Part shown: in pieces, positions 44,724-55,661 of the stretch
How positions within the stretch are numbered: the stretch's first letter is position 1
How the letters are laid out: every line of letters begins with the position of its first letter
NCBI RefSeq assembly: GCF_019801015.1
Contig: NZ_JAHVJZ010000004.1
Coordinates: 496,001 to 560,000, forward strand
Source: Marinobacter nauticus
Lineage (GTDB): Bacteria > Pseudomonadota > Gammaproteobacteria > Enterobacterales > Shewanellaceae
Direction: 5' to 3'
Length of the DNA: 64,000 nt
Notes under the pieces: generated by a model
Seen by the model: only the letters and a program-made list of their open reading frames with translations
Told to the model about the DNA's origin: nothing
The model's database searches: none
Program-made: the position numbers and the translations under genes

Positions 44724-45495
44724 TGTTCAGCTCTCCTTTGCGGGCCTTGGCCAGGAAGGCCGCATAGCCTTCTTCACCCATCCAGAAGTCGAGGCTGTTC
44801 TGGACACCATTGCTGGTCAGGGTGGCACCGGACAGGCCATCTACACCGTGGATGTCGCCTTGGCGGGCGCCGCCTTTGACCACTTTGATGGCCAGGTCGC
44901 CATTGCTGTCAAACAGCTGCTTGCCAACCCACTGGGCTTTCCAACGCGGGTTCTCCACCTCGGCACCCAGGCCGGGAGTTTCACCCTGGTCGTAGTAAAC
45001 CAGTGCTTTTACGGTGTTGAAGTCAGGCTCCAGCGCAACGAAAGCGTACATGGTGGACCACAGGCCGTAACCGTGGATCGGCAGAATCACCGTTTCCAGA
45101 GCGCCGCTTTGGTCCTTCACCAGGTAAACCAGACCTTTGTCAGCGCGACGCTTGATGGACGCGATGTCGTTGGCCGGTACGGAAGAGGTTGCGCTATCGC
45201 GCGCCGCTTTACGCTGGTCGTAGGTGGTGGCATCGATGGCAGCATCAAACTCGCCGGTGGCGAAGTCCAGCACACGGGCATCGATGTATCGGTTAAAGGT
45301 GGCCTGAATGCCGCCGTCTACCTTATCCAGCAGACCCGCTGCTTCCAGTACGTAACGCTGAGTGTCTTCAGCCTTGTTACGCTCCTGCAGAGGCTTGAGC
45401 GCAACGGCGGCACCGGACACCACCAGGGAGCACACCAGGCAGAGGCCAACTACCACGCCCAGAGTTTTGCCAAAGGTATCGTTTTTCTTAGCCAT
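44716..45495 (-). CDS. nqrC: Na+-NQR subunit C, covalent FMN carrier
   Basis: A 259-residue subunit with one N-terminal membrane helix (about 11-33) and a periplasmic FMN domain. The flavinylation motif is SGATLTSNG with T225, the same position as in Vibrio; ApbE would attach FMN there. The ATG at 45495 is used; it overlaps the nqrB end by 8 bp. The longer open frame upstream is internal to nqrB. Confidence 0.97.
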   Translation of the reverse strand: MAKKNDTFGKTLGVVVGLCLVCSLVVSGAAVALKPLQERNKAEDTQRYVLEAAGLLDKVDGGIQATFNRYIDARVLDFATGEFDAAIDATTYDQRKAARDSATSSVPANDIASIKRRADKGLVYLVKDQSGALETVILPIHGYGLWSTMYAFVALEPDFNTVKALVYYDQGETPGLGAEVENPRWKAQWVGKQLFDSNGDLAIKVVKGGARQGDIHGVDGLSGATLTSNGVQNSLDFWMGEEGYAAFLAKARKGELNNG

Positions 45496-46713
45496 TGCGT
45501 GCCAGTCTCCGCTTGATGTTGGCCTGCGCCACAAAGTGGTCAAACAGGGGCGCCCACAGGTTGGCGAACAGAATCGCCAGCATGATCCCTTCCGGGAACG
45601 CGGGGTTCACCACCCGAACCAGCACGGTCATCACACCAATCAGGATGCCGTAAGCCCACTTACCAGGGTTGGTAAAGGAGGCGGAAACCGGGTCGGTCGC
45701 CATAAAGAACATACCGAAGGCAAAGCCACCCATGACCAGGTGCCAGGTCCACGGCACAGCAAACATCGGGTTGGTGTCAGAGCCAATCAGGTTGAACAGC
45801 GCAGAGATGGCAATCATGCCGACCATCACGCCCGCCACAATGCGCCAGGAGGCGATGCGGGTGTACATGATGACCAGGCCGCCAATGGCCAGAGCCAGGG
45901 TGCTGGTTTCACCAACAGAGCCTTCAACAAAGCCCAGGAAGGCGTCTTGCCAGGCCGGGTCGGAGAACGCGGCATACCAGGCGTAGTTAGCGAACTCAAC
46001 AGTACCGGCAGCTGCCTGACCCAGCAGGGTGGCACCAGAGTAACCATCAGCCGCTACCCATACCGCGTCACCGGAGATTTGAGCCGGGTAAGCAAAGTAC
46101 AGGAAGGCACGGCCGGCCAGGGCCGGGTTGAGGAAGTTACGGCCAGTACCGCCGAACAGCTCTTTGGCCACAACCACACCGAAGGTGATACCCAGAGCCA
46201 CCTGCCACAGCGGAATGGTGGCCGGCAAAGTCAGGGCGAACAGTACGGAAGTTACGAAGAAGCCTTCGTTCACTTCGTGCTTACGCACAGAGGCAAACAG
46301 CACTTCCCAGAAACCACCCACCGCGAAGGTGACGGCATAGATGGGCAGGAAGAAGCAGGCACCGTAGAACATCAGTCCCAGCACACCGCTTTCTGCGGTC
46401 AATTGACCACCGAGCAACTCGAACAGGCCAACCTGCCAGACATCCGGAGTCGCAAAACCGGCGGCCAGGGCTTCCTGGGCCTGCCAACCCACGTTGTACA
46501 TACCGAAGAACAGCGCCGGGAAGGTGCACAGCCATACGGTGATCATCATCCGCTTAAGGTCGATGTTGTCACGGACATGAGTGCTACCGCGGGTGGTTTT
46601 GCCCGGCGTGTAGAGAATGGTGGCAGCCGCTTCATAGAGCGCATACCACTTTTCGTATTTCCCGCCCTTCTCGAAGTCGGGCTCAATACGCTCAATAAAA
46701 TGCTTCAGACTCA

Positions 46714-46714
<1 letters not shown>
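45488..46714 (-). CDS. nqrB: Na+-NQR subunit B, membrane FMN/riboflavin subunit
   Basis: A 408-residue integral subunit, the main Na+-translocating part. About ten helices are visible. The covalent FMN site is DGYSGATLL with threonine near residue 229. Typical family segments include [24 protein letters not shown] and [20 protein letters not shown]. Its start codon shares a base with the nqrA stop (TAATG). Confidence 0.97.
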
Positions 46715-48532
<1,818 letters not shown>

Positions 48533-48559
48533 AAAAAAACGCCCCGCATTGCGGGGCGT
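48533..48559 (-). terminator. Terminator of luxS
   Basis: ACGCCCCGC (48539-48547) and GCGGGGCGT (48551-48559), followed on the minus strand by seven T residues. Confidence 0.9.
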
Positions 48560-48580
48560 CTTCAGGCGAACTTCGGGGAT

Positions 48581-49090
48581 TCAGAGGCCGGACAGTTGCT
48601 CGTCGCTGAGGGTCAGTTCGGTGTTCTTGTTGACGCCGATCCCACGTTCCAGGATCCCTTTTGCGATCTGCTGCGCTTCGGCCAGAGAGTGCATGGCATA
48701 AGTACCGCACTGGTATTCATTCAGTTCAGGGATCTGCCCCTGATTCTCAACCTTTAGCACATCTTCCATACTGGCGCGCCAGGCGGCGGCCACCTGAGAC
48801 TCTGCCGGCGTGCCTATCAAACTCATATAGAAACCGGTGCGGCACCCCATCGGAGAGATGTCGATGATCTCCACGCCATTGCCATTCAGGTGATCACGCA
48901 TAAAACCGGCAAACAGATGCTCCAGCGTATGGATGCCCTTTTCGCTCAGGATCTCAGCATTGGGCAGACAGAAACGCAGGTCAAAGACGGTGATGGTATC
49001 GCCTTTGGGCGTCCCCATGGTTTTGGCGACGCGCACCGCGGGTGCCGCCATTCGGGTGTGATCCACGGTAAAGCTGTCGAGCAGGGGCAT
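48581..49090 (-). CDS. luxS: S-ribosylhomocysteine lyase LuxS
   Basis: A 169-residue enzyme of the activated methyl cycle. It cleaves S-ribosylhomocysteine to homocysteine and DPD, the precursor of autoinducer-2. Metal ligands are H54, H58 (HTLEH, with catalytic E57) and C128 (YQCGTY). The catalytic cysteine is C83 in [12 protein letters not shown]. All key residues are intact. Strong AAGGAG site and its own terminator. Confidence 0.97.
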   Translation of the reverse strand: MPLLDSFTVDHTRMAAPAVRVAKTMGTPKGDTITVFDLRFCLPNAEILSEKGIHTLEHLFAGFMRDHLNGNGVEIIDISPMGCRTGFYMSLIGTPAESQVAAAWRASMEDVLKVENQGQIPELNEYQCGTYAMHSLAEAQQIAKGILERGIGVNKNTELTLSDEQLSGL

Positions 49091-49135
49091 GGAGATCTCC
49101 TTCTATACGTCTATCCATCCAAAGTACAAAAGGTA

Positions 49136-49156
49136 ACCCCGCCGGCAAGGCGGGGT
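49136..49156 (-). terminator. Terminator of the TRAP transporter operon
   Basis: ACCCCGCC and GGCGGGGT with a GGCAA loop, followed by TACCTTTTG on the minus strand. Confidence 0.75.
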
Positions 49157-49164
49157 CAATGGGG

Positions 49165-50256
49165 TCACTGGCGGATCTCGTTATAGGCCTCTTCCGACAG
49201 GGAGTGATAACGCCACACCCCCTCCTGATAGGCCCGGTAGTTGTCGTAGACTTTCCGCATCAGGGGGTCTTTAGCCACCTCTTCCGCCATCACTTCATCA
49301 TTGGCGGCTCGCAGAGCCTCAATGACATCATCAGGCCAGCGGCGCAGCTCCACGCCGTGCTCGTTGACCAGCGAGTCCAGTGCCGCGATGTTGCGGGTGG
49401 TGTACTCATCCAGCATGTCCTGATTCACGGCCTGGGCAGCGGTTTCAACAATGGCCTGCAAATCCTCCGGCAGGGACTCAAAGGCCGCCTTATTCAGCAG
49501 GAATTCCAGGGTGGTGCCAGGCTCATGCCAGCCTGGGTAGTAATAGAATTTGGCGGCTTTGTGCAGGCCAAACGCCAGGTCGTTATAGGGGCCTACCCAC
49601 TCCGTCGCGTCAATGGCTCCGGTCTGCAGGGCGGTAAACAGTTCGCGGCCCGGCAGGGTCACCGGTACGCCACCGATCCGGGACAGCACTTCACCGCCCA
49701 GGCCCGGCAGGCGCATCTTCAGGCCTTTCAGGTCCTCTATGCCGTTGATCTCTTTGTTAAACCACCCGCCCATCTGAACGCCGGTGTTACCGCCAACCAT
49801 CGGGATGATGCCAAAGGGCGCGTACACTTCGCGCCACAGCGCCATGCCGCCGCCGTAGTTCAACCAGCCGTTCATCTCCTGGGCGTTCATGCCGAAAGGA
49901 ATCGACGTAAACAACTGGGCTGCAGCGGTTTTGCCCTTCCAGTAATAGGCGGCACTGTGACCCATCTCTGCGGTGCCCTGGCTGACCGCATCAAACACCT
50001 CAAACGCCGGGACCAGGTCACCCGCGCCATATACGGTTATGGTCAGGCGGCCACCAGACATGGCGTTCACCTTTTCCGCAAAGCGCTCCGGTGCCATGCC
50101 CAGCCCCGGGAAATTCTTGGGCCAGGAGGTCACCAGTTTCCACTGGTAGGTTTGAGCCGGTTCCGCCTGGGCGGCTTCCTTCTCAGCCTGAGGCGCCGGT
50201 TGGCACCCCATCAGGGTCGTGACGAGCAACATCAGGCTCAGTGCGATCCGTTTCAT
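49165..50256 (-). CDS. dctP: TRAP transporter substrate-binding protein (DctP family)
   Basis: A 363-residue periplasmic binding protein. It has a lipobox LMGC (Cys18), unusual because many TRAP binding proteins are free. Family features: KLVTSWPKNFPGLGMAPERFAEKV and the conserved carboxylate-binding region KMRLPGLGGEVLSRIGGVPVTLPGRELFTALQTGAIDATEW, which fits the 2-oxo or monocarboxylate (TakP-like) subgroup. It is the last gene of dctQ-dctM-dctP, 15 bp after dctM. Confidence 0.92.
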   Translation of the reverse strand: MKRIALSLMLLVTTLMGCQPAPQAEKEAAQAEPAQTYQWKLVTSWPKNFPGLGMAPERFAEKVNAMSGGRLTITVYGAGDLVPAFEVFDAVSQGTAEMGHSAAYYWKGKTAAAQLFTSIPFGMNAQEMNGWLNYGGGMALWREVYAPFGIIPMVGGNTGVQMGGWFNKEINGIEDLKGLKMRLPGLGGEVLSRIGGVPVTLPGRELFTALQTGAIDATEWVGPYNDLAFGLHKAAKFYYYPGWHEPGTTLEFLLNKAAFESLPEDLQAIVETAAQAVNQDMLDEYTTRNIAALDSLVNEHGVELRRWPDDVIEALRAANDEVMAEEVAKDPLMRKVYDNYRAYQEGVWRYHSLSEEAYNEIRQ

Positions 50257-50271
50257 GATGGTCTCCTTGAG

Positions 50272-51636
50272 TTAGCCGTAGATCCGCTCGGGAAGCCAGG
50301 TAGCCAGTTCCGGCCACAAAGCCAACAGCAACATCATCAGGATCTGCAAGGCAATAAAGGGGGCAACGCCCCGATAAAGGGTGGCACTATCCAGCGAAGG
50401 GGGTGCCACACCACGTAAGTAAAACAGAGCAAAGCCAAATGGGGGGGTCAAAAATGAGGTTTGCAGGTTCAGACCCAGCATGATGCCCAGCCAGATCGGG
50501 TCCAACCCCAGCATCAGTAGCGTGGGGGCCACCATGGGCACCACAACAAAAGTGATTTCGATAAAGTCGAGAATAAAACCGAGCAGGAAAATCACCAGCA
50601 TCACCACCAGCGTCGCGCCGACCACACCGCCGGGCAGATCAGACAGCGCGCTGTGTATCAGGGTTTCGCCCCCCAGACCACGGAACACCAGCGAGAACAA
50701 GGCCGCTCCCACCAGAATCATAAACACCATGGCCGTAACCCGAACCGATTCTTTAAGCGCCAGCAGCAGCGCCGGCCAGCTCAGACTGCGCTTAACCAAT
50801 GCCAGAGCCAATGCGCCAAAGGCTCCCACTGCGGCCGCCTCGGTCGGCGTAGCGATGCCCATCAAAATGGAACCCAGCACCATCAGGATAAGGGCGATGG
50901 GCGGCACCAGCGCTTTCAGCAGGTTCAGGAAAAATGCCTGGTCCAGTGTCACCGACTCAACGGCGGCAAACCGCTCCGGCCGACGCCAGGACAGAAACAG
51001 CGTATAGAGAATGTACAGCCCCACCAGCAGCAGGCCGGGGATCAGCGCCCCCGCAAAAAGATCGCCCACCGAAACGGTTTCCGGTGAAAAGATCCCCATC
51101 TTCAGCTGCGCTTGTTGATAGGCCGAGGACAGCACATCCCCTAACAACACCAGGGCGATTGAGGGCGGTATGATCTGGCCCAGAGTTCCAGTGGCACAGA
51201 TAGCGCCGGAGGCAAACGCCGGGTCATAACCCCGTTTGAGCATCGCCGGCAGGGAGAGCAATCCCATGGTCACAACCGTGGCACCCACAATGCCGGTACT
51301 GGCCGCCAGCAGCACCCCAACCAGCATCACCGAAATCGCCAGTCCGGCTCTCAGCCGGCCAAACAGCTGACCCATCGCTTCCAGCAACTGTTCCGCCTGC
51401 CGGGAGCGCTCCAGAATCACCCCCATCAGGACAAACAGCGGCACCGCCATCAGCGTCTGGTTGTTGAGTATGCCGTAGAGTCGGTTAGGCAGTGCGCCAA
51501 GAAACGCCGCATCCAGATGGCCGGTACCGGTGCCAATCAGGGCAAACCACAGTGCCGTGCCCCCCAGCGCAAACGCCACCGGATAACCGCACAGCAGCAC
51601 CAGACAAACGCAAAGAAACAGCAGCAGAGCCATCAT
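50272..51636 (-). CDS. dctM: TRAP transporter large permease (DctM)
   Basis: A 454-residue integral membrane protein with about 12 hydrophobic helices. DctM features include ALPNRLYGILNNQTLMAVPLFVLMG and TGTLGQIIPPSIALVLLG. It drives Na+-coupled import together with DctQ and DctP. ATG 51636 overlaps the dctQ stop as ATGATG/TGA, so the two are coupled. Confidence 0.94.
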   Translation of the reverse strand: MMALLLFLCVCLVLLCGYPVAFALGGTALWFALIGTGTGHLDAAFLGALPNRLYGILNNQTLMAVPLFVLMGVILERSRQAEQLLEAMGQLFGRLRAGLAISVMLVGVLLAASTGIVGATVVTMGLLSLPAMLKRGYDPAFASGAICATGTLGQIIPPSIALVLLGDVLSSAYQQAQLKMGIFSPETVSVGDLFAGALIPGLLLVGLYILYTLFLSWRRPERFAAVESVTLDQAFFLNLLKALVPPIALILMVLGSILMGIATPTEAAAVGAFGALALALVKRSLSWPALLLALKESVRVTAMVFMILVGAALFSLVFRGLGGETLIHSALSDLPGGVVGATLVVMLVIFLLGFILDFIEITFVVVPMVAPTLLMLGLDPIWLGIMLGLNLQTSFLTPPFGFALFYLRGVAPPSLDSATLYRGVAPFIALQILMMLLLALWPELATWLPERIYG

Positions 51637-52142
51637 GACGATTGCCCTCCCCGCAGGGTGATCACCGAGCGGGCAATCTCCGCCAGCGCCTGCATCGCCA
51701 GTGTCGTGACCATCGCCAGAATCAGCGATTTCTGCAGATAAACCAGCGCCAGGCCTCCCGCCTCCGGCGACCCTTCCAGACGGGCCCAACTGGCCATCAC
51801 GTAGTCCCAGCTTTGCCAGCCAATAAAAGCAAGGAAGGGCAACAACAGCAGTACGGTGCCGAGCAGGTCAACCCAGGCCCGCCGTTCAGGGCTCCATTGA
51901 CGGTAGAAGATGTCAACCCGGACATGGCCGTTGTGCTTCAGCGTGAATCCGGCGCCGAGGGTGAACAGCGCGCCGTGAAGGTAGAGCACCCCCTCCTGCA
52001 GGGCGATGGAGCCAAACTCCAGGCCGTAGCGCAACGCCACAACCGCCGTGGCCAGCAACAGCATGGCCAGCATCAGCACAGCACAGAGACTGCCGAGCCA
52101 TTCGCTCAGGCGGTCGATCCAGGGAAGCGGCGAGGACGACAT
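51633..52142 (-). CDS. dctQ: TRAP transporter small permease (DctQ)
   Basis: A 169-residue membrane protein with four helices. The DctQ pattern appears as LQEGVLYLHGALFTLGAGFTLKHNGHVRVDIFY, which is typical of the monocarboxylate/mannitol-type subgroup. It is the first gene of the TRAP operon. The ribosome site before the ATG is weak. Confidence 0.92.
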   Translation of the reverse strand: MSSSPLPWIDRLSEWLGSLCAVLMLAMLLLATAVVALRYGLEFGSIALQEGVLYLHGALFTLGAGFTLKHNGHVRVDIFYRQWSPERRAWVDLLGTVLLLLPFLAFIGWQSWDYVMASWARLEGSPEAGGLALVYLQKSLILAMVTTLAMQALAEIARSVITLRGGQSS

Positions 52143-52221
52143 CGGGATTGATACTCAAAAAGCAACGTAACCTTTTGATAACAAATCCCGAGTCGGAAAG
52201 GAATGGTTATGAGGGAACGGT

Positions 52222-52518
52222 TCAGCCCAGGCAGCTTGGGGTGCGGGGCGCTTGCTGCTGCTCAGACCACTCAGCGGGTGTATAGGTGTGCAGCGCCAGG
52301 GCGTGCAGAGTGCCGGCCAACTCCTCGGCCAGGGCGGCGTTAACCGCACGGTGGCGCGCCAACAGACGCTGCCCCTCAAACTGATCACTGACCAGAATCA
52401 ACTTGAAATGGCTCTCTTCTGCCGGGCCTCTGTGCATATGGCTTTCGTTCAGCACTTCCATATGAGAGGGCGAGAAGGCCGCCTGGATTTTCGCTTCGAT
52501 GGTGTTTTGCATGCTCAT
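52222..52518 (-). CDS. bolA: BolA-family protein
   Basis: A 98-residue BolA/YrbA-like protein, probably a partner of monothiol glutaredoxins in iron-sulfur handling, and in E. coli linked to cell shape and stress. The core reads HMEVLNESHMHRGPAEESHFKLILVSDQFEGQRLLARHRAVNAAL, with the conserved RHR and histidine ligands. ATG 52518 has AGGAAG upstream. It follows the AlkB-like gene on the same strand with 55 bp between. Confidence 0.92.
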   Translation of the reverse strand: MSMQNTIEAKIQAAFSPSHMEVLNESHMHRGPAEESHFKLILVSDQFEGQRLLARHRAVNAALAEELAGTLHALALHTYTPAEWSEQQQAPRTPSCLG

Positions 52519-52573
52519 AATGACTTCCTGTTGGCGCGACGTGACCGCGCTCACATTGGGCAATGTGGCCGAG

Positions 52574-53173
52574 TTATACCCCGTGGCCAGCAGCGGGGCA
52601 AGGGCGATGAAACCCCGGCAGGATTCGACGAAAGGTCAGGCTGACCCGTTCCGGCACCGGTTTGGCGGTCGGCGCCAGGCAGTGGTATACGCCGGGTGCC
52701 AGCCACAACAGACTGCCTGAGTCGAGGTCCACCCCCTGGCTGTCCTTCGGATCAAAGCGCAATCTCAGACGCCGGGTGCCCCCCAGAGAGAGGATGGCCA
52801 AATCCGGCGCCAGTTCGGGTTCGTTGTCCCGATGCCAGCCCATACGATCCCGGCCATCACGATACCGGTTCACCAGCACCGCGTTAAAGCCACCATCAAG
52901 GCGGGCCATCAGTGCATCAATCGCGGCAGGAATCGGCTCTGGTGTCAGCAGTAATCCGGAGTAGCGATAGTCACAACCCGGTTGGCCGAGATAGCACTGT
53001 TGACGGGGAATGGGGTGGGATTTGCCGAAGATCTGAACCTCCGGTTGCTGCCAGGGCAGTGCCGCCAGCACCGGTTCAAGCGCCTGCTGCTCGTCAAGGT
53101 TTAACCAGTTGGGGCACAATCGGGCCAGAATGCGGCCACGGCTGTCCCTGATACACTGTTCAGGATCCGGCAT
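52574..53173 (-). CDS. AlkB-like 2-oxoglutarate/Fe(II) dioxygenase
   Basis: A 199-residue dioxygenase of the AlkB/ALKBH2-3 type that removes alkyl lesions from DNA or RNA bases. The iron triad is H114-x-D116 (GWHRDNE) and H164 (VYHCLAP), with 2-oxoglutarate-binding R176 and R182 in PERVSLTFR. The short length and the MGWHRDNEPEL motif fit the ALKBH2-like subgroup. Divergent from rlmG with 38 bp between. Confidence 0.9.
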   Translation of the reverse strand: MPDPEQCIRDSRGRILARLCPNWLNLDEQQALEPVLAALPWQQPEVQIFGKSHPIPRQQCYLGQPGCDYRYSGLLLTPEPIPAAIDALMARLDGGFNAVLVNRYRDGRDRMGWHRDNEPELAPDLAILSLGGTRRLRLRFDPKDSQGVDLDSGSLLWLAPGVYHCLAPTAKPVPERVSLTFRRILPGFHRPCPAAGHGV

Positions 53174-53211
53174 TTTTGCGAAAATTTCTCTTTTGACTAC
53201 GAGTCTCCTGC

Positions 53212-54312
53212 ATGTCTCAGCTTACCGTCAATGGCAACGCACTGCGCCTTGAACGTTTTCCTCCCCAGCCTCAGGACCCCCTGCAGGCCTGGGATGCGGC
53301 AGACGAACTTCTGCTGAACGCCCACCAGCTGCCTGAGGGGCGGCTGCTGATCCTCAACGATCACTTTGGGGCGTTGGCCTGCGGTCTTGCCGACCGCCCT
53401 CTGAGCTGGGTCAACGACAGCTTTGTCGCCCATCAGGCACTGCAACAGAATCTGGACCTTAACGACCTGGTTCCGGAGCTCGACGCACTGAACGCCCTGG
53501 ATGCGCTCTCCGCGCCGATCAACGGCGTCATCATTAAGCTGCCCCGCAGTCTGCGGTTGCTGACCGCTCAGCTGGATTGGCTTAATGCCAATCTGCCTGC
53601 CGGTACGCCGGTGGTGATTGGTGCCCGCCAGAAGGACATGCCTTCAACACTGCCGGATTTGACCCGCCAACTGCTGGATGAGGTTCACCCGTCCCGGGCG
53701 GTGAAAAAAGCGCGTCTGGTTTACGGACAGCTGTGCGGCCGACAAAGCGGCCAGCCGGAGCATCTCGAGTGGCATTGCGAGCCGGTCGATCAAACCATCC
53801 TGAACTACCCCAATGTCTACGGGGCCAAGTCTTTGGACCTGGGCGCCCGCCTGCTGCTGGCCAATCTGCCCAAGGTCCGTGGACAGGTGGTGGATCTTGG
53901 CTGTGGAAACGGCGTGCTCTCGCTCGGTTTGCTCAAAGCCAATCCGGAGGCAAAGATCCTGGCAGTGGACGAATCCTGGGATGCAGTGCGCTCCACCCGG
54001 GATAACCTGGCCAAAGTGGCCGACGCTGACCAGTTTGAAGTGGTCTGGAACGATTGCCTGTCCGGTATGGAAGGCGGTCAGGCTGACTGGGTGCTTTGTA
54101 ACCCTCCATTCCACCAGCAGCAGGCGGTGACAGACCACGTCGCCTGGCAGATGTTCCGGGATGCCCGCCGGGTGCTGAAACAGGGAGGGCGGGTCCGCAT
54201 CGTTGGCAACCGTCACCTGGCCTACCACATCAAGCTGACGCGACTGTTTGGTGGCTGCACCACCATCGCCTCCAACGCCAAGTTTGTGGTTCTGGAAGCG
54301 CAGAAGCGCTGA
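53212..54312 (+). CDS. rlmG: 23S rRNA (guanine-1835-N2) methyltransferase RlmG
   Basis: A 366-residue two-domain methyltransferase. The N-terminal half is a degenerate methyltransferase fold. The C-terminal catalytic half has motif I VVDLGCGNGVLSLG and the N2-guanine signature VLCNPPFHQQQAVTDHVAWQMF. It methylates G1835 in the large ribosomal subunit. Family length is matched. A weak CAGGGCC/GGCCCTG hairpin follows near 54328-54346. Confidence 0.94.
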   Translation: MSQLTVNGNALRLERFPPQPQDPLQAWDAADELLLNAHQLPEGRLLILNDHFGALACGLADRPLSWVNDSFVAHQALQQNLDLNDLVPELDALNALDALSAPINGVIIKLPRSLRLLTAQLDWLNANLPAGTPVVIGARQKDMPSTLPDLTRQLLDEVHPSRAVKKARLVYGQLCGRQSGQPEHLEWHCEPVDQTILNYPNVYGAKSLDLGARLLLANLPKVRGQVVDLGCGNGVLSLGLLKANPEAKILAVDESWDAVRSTRDNLAKVADADQFEVVWNDCLSGMEGGQADWVLCNPPFHQQQAVTDHVAWQMFRDARRVLKQGGRVRIVGNRHLAYHIKLTRLFGGCTTIASNAKFVVLEAQKR

Positions 54313-54422
54313 TCCCCGGGGATTAAGCAGGGCCACCTCGGCCCTGCCGCTCTGTCTCATGCAAGACCTTGAATAAAGAATCCGTTATGCTGCTTCGCAA
54401 CGGTTTTCACAGGGACAACTCA

Positions 54423-54977
54423 ATGAAGAAAACACTATTTGTGGCCGCCCTGCTGCTGGGCGGTTGCGCCAGCCACCCGCAAAGTCTGATCCTCGCCCCC
54501 ACCGAACCCATGCCATCCATGAACGCCGCCAGCACAACCAGCGTGGCGCTGAGTTCCGTGGATCATCGCACCGATACCTTTCTGGTGCGCATCCAGGAAG
54601 GCGACGGCCCGGCACAGTTGATCAACGCCTCCAGCAACCCTCGTGCGCTGCTAGAGTCCGGTCTGCGTGACGGTCTGGCCCACCAGGGCTACGCCATGAG
54701 CACCCAGGGCCAGGTTCGCATTGCGCTGACTCTGGAAGAGCTGCGGGTGGATGTGGACCAGGGTACCGTGCGCCATACCGCCAGCAGCAGTGCCATCGCT
54801 TCTCTGGTGGTGGATAAGGGCGACCGTCAACTGGTCAAGCGCTACCAGGCCCGGGGCGAGTTAAAAGGGGTGCTCAAGGTGGAGTCCTCGGTGCTCGAGC
54901 GCGAAGTGAATGATCGCCTTAACCAGCTGCTGAACAGCATGCTTAATGACCCGGAATTGCACCAGTTTATTCAGTAA
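54423..54977 (+). CDS. yajG: YajG-family lipoprotein
   Basis: A 184-residue lipoprotein with lipobox LLGGC (Cys15) and the YajG pattern: DHRTDTFLVRIQEGDGPAQLINASSNPRALLESGL, then IALTLEELRVDVDQGTVRHTASSSAIASLVV. Function is not known. The ATG at 54423 has AGGGA upstream and gives the correct signal peptide. It is followed 10 bp later by ppiA and then ampG, an order reminiscent of the E. coli yajG-ampG pair. Confidence 0.9.
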   Translation: MKKTLFVAALLLGGCASHPQSLILAPTEPMPSMNAASTTSVALSSVDHRTDTFLVRIQEGDGPAQLINASSNPRALLESGLRDGLAHQGYAMSTQGQVRIALTLEELRVDVDQGTVRHTASSSAIASLVVDKGDRQLVKRYQARGELKGVLKVESSVLEREVNDRLNQLLNSMLNDPELHQFIQ

Positions 54978-54987
54978 GGAAACCGAC

Positions 54988-55581
54988 ATGACCCGTGCTC
55001 TCGTTCTCGCCTTTGCTCTGTTGATGAGCGGATTCAGCCAGGCCGCGGAGACCGATCCCCGCATTCAGCCCGGCAACCTGTTTCCCAAAGTGAAGATGGA
55101 AACCAGCCTGGGCACTCTGGTTGTCGAGCTGGACCGCAGCCGCGCCGAGCGCACCGTCGACAACTTTCTGCTGTACGTGGTGGACGGCGCTTACGATAAC
55201 TCCTTGTTCCATCGTGTGATTGCCGATTTCGTGGTGCAGGGCGGCGGTTACACCAAGGATTACAAGTCGATTCCTGAGCGCGAGCCGGTGATCAACGAGT
55301 CCGGCAATGGCATGTCCAACGGTTACGGCACCATCGCCATGGCCCGCACCGATGACCCCCACAGCGCCACCAACCAGTTCTACTTTAACGTCGCTGAAAA
55401 CGACCGGCTGGATCCCTCCTCCCGCCGCTGGGGATACGCGGTGTTTGGCGAAGTGGTTGAAGGCACGGATGTGCTCGACAGCATGGCGCTGGTAGAAACC
55501 GGCCCCCATGAAGACGTACCGGGCGACACGGTACCGGCCACGCCGCTGGTGCTGATCAAAGCCACACTGATGCCGCAGTGA
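54988..55581 (+). CDS. ppiA: Periplasmic peptidyl-prolyl isomerase (cyclophilin, PpiA-like)
   Basis: A 197-residue cyclophilin with a Sec signal peptide cut after FSQAA. The fold's hallmark residues are visible: YDNSLFHRVIADFVVQGGGYTKD, then ARTDDPHSATNQFYFNVAEN. It accelerates proline isomerisation during protein folding in the periplasm. An AAGGA site lies before ATG 54988. Confidence 0.92.
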   Translation: MTRALVLAFALLMSGFSQAAETDPRIQPGNLFPKVKMETSLGTLVVELDRSRAERTVDNFLLYVVDGAYDNSLFHRVIADFVVQGGGYTKDYKSIPEREPVINESGNGMSNGYGTIAMARTDDPHSATNQFYFNVAENDRLDPSSRRWGYAVFGEVVEGTDVLDSMALVETGPHEDVPGDTVPATPLVLIKATLMPQ

Positions 55582-55661
55582 TTGTCAGACTTCCGACGGG
55601 CCTTGCGCCCGTCCCTTTTCCCCCCGTACTCTGAAGCCATCTCCCTCAGGAACCACTGCCC

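Noticed and set aside
52149-52183. TTGATACTCAAA and TTGATAACAAAT upstream of dctQ as FNR sites
   Set aside because: Only the left half of the FNR palindrome is present in each; the right halves do not match.
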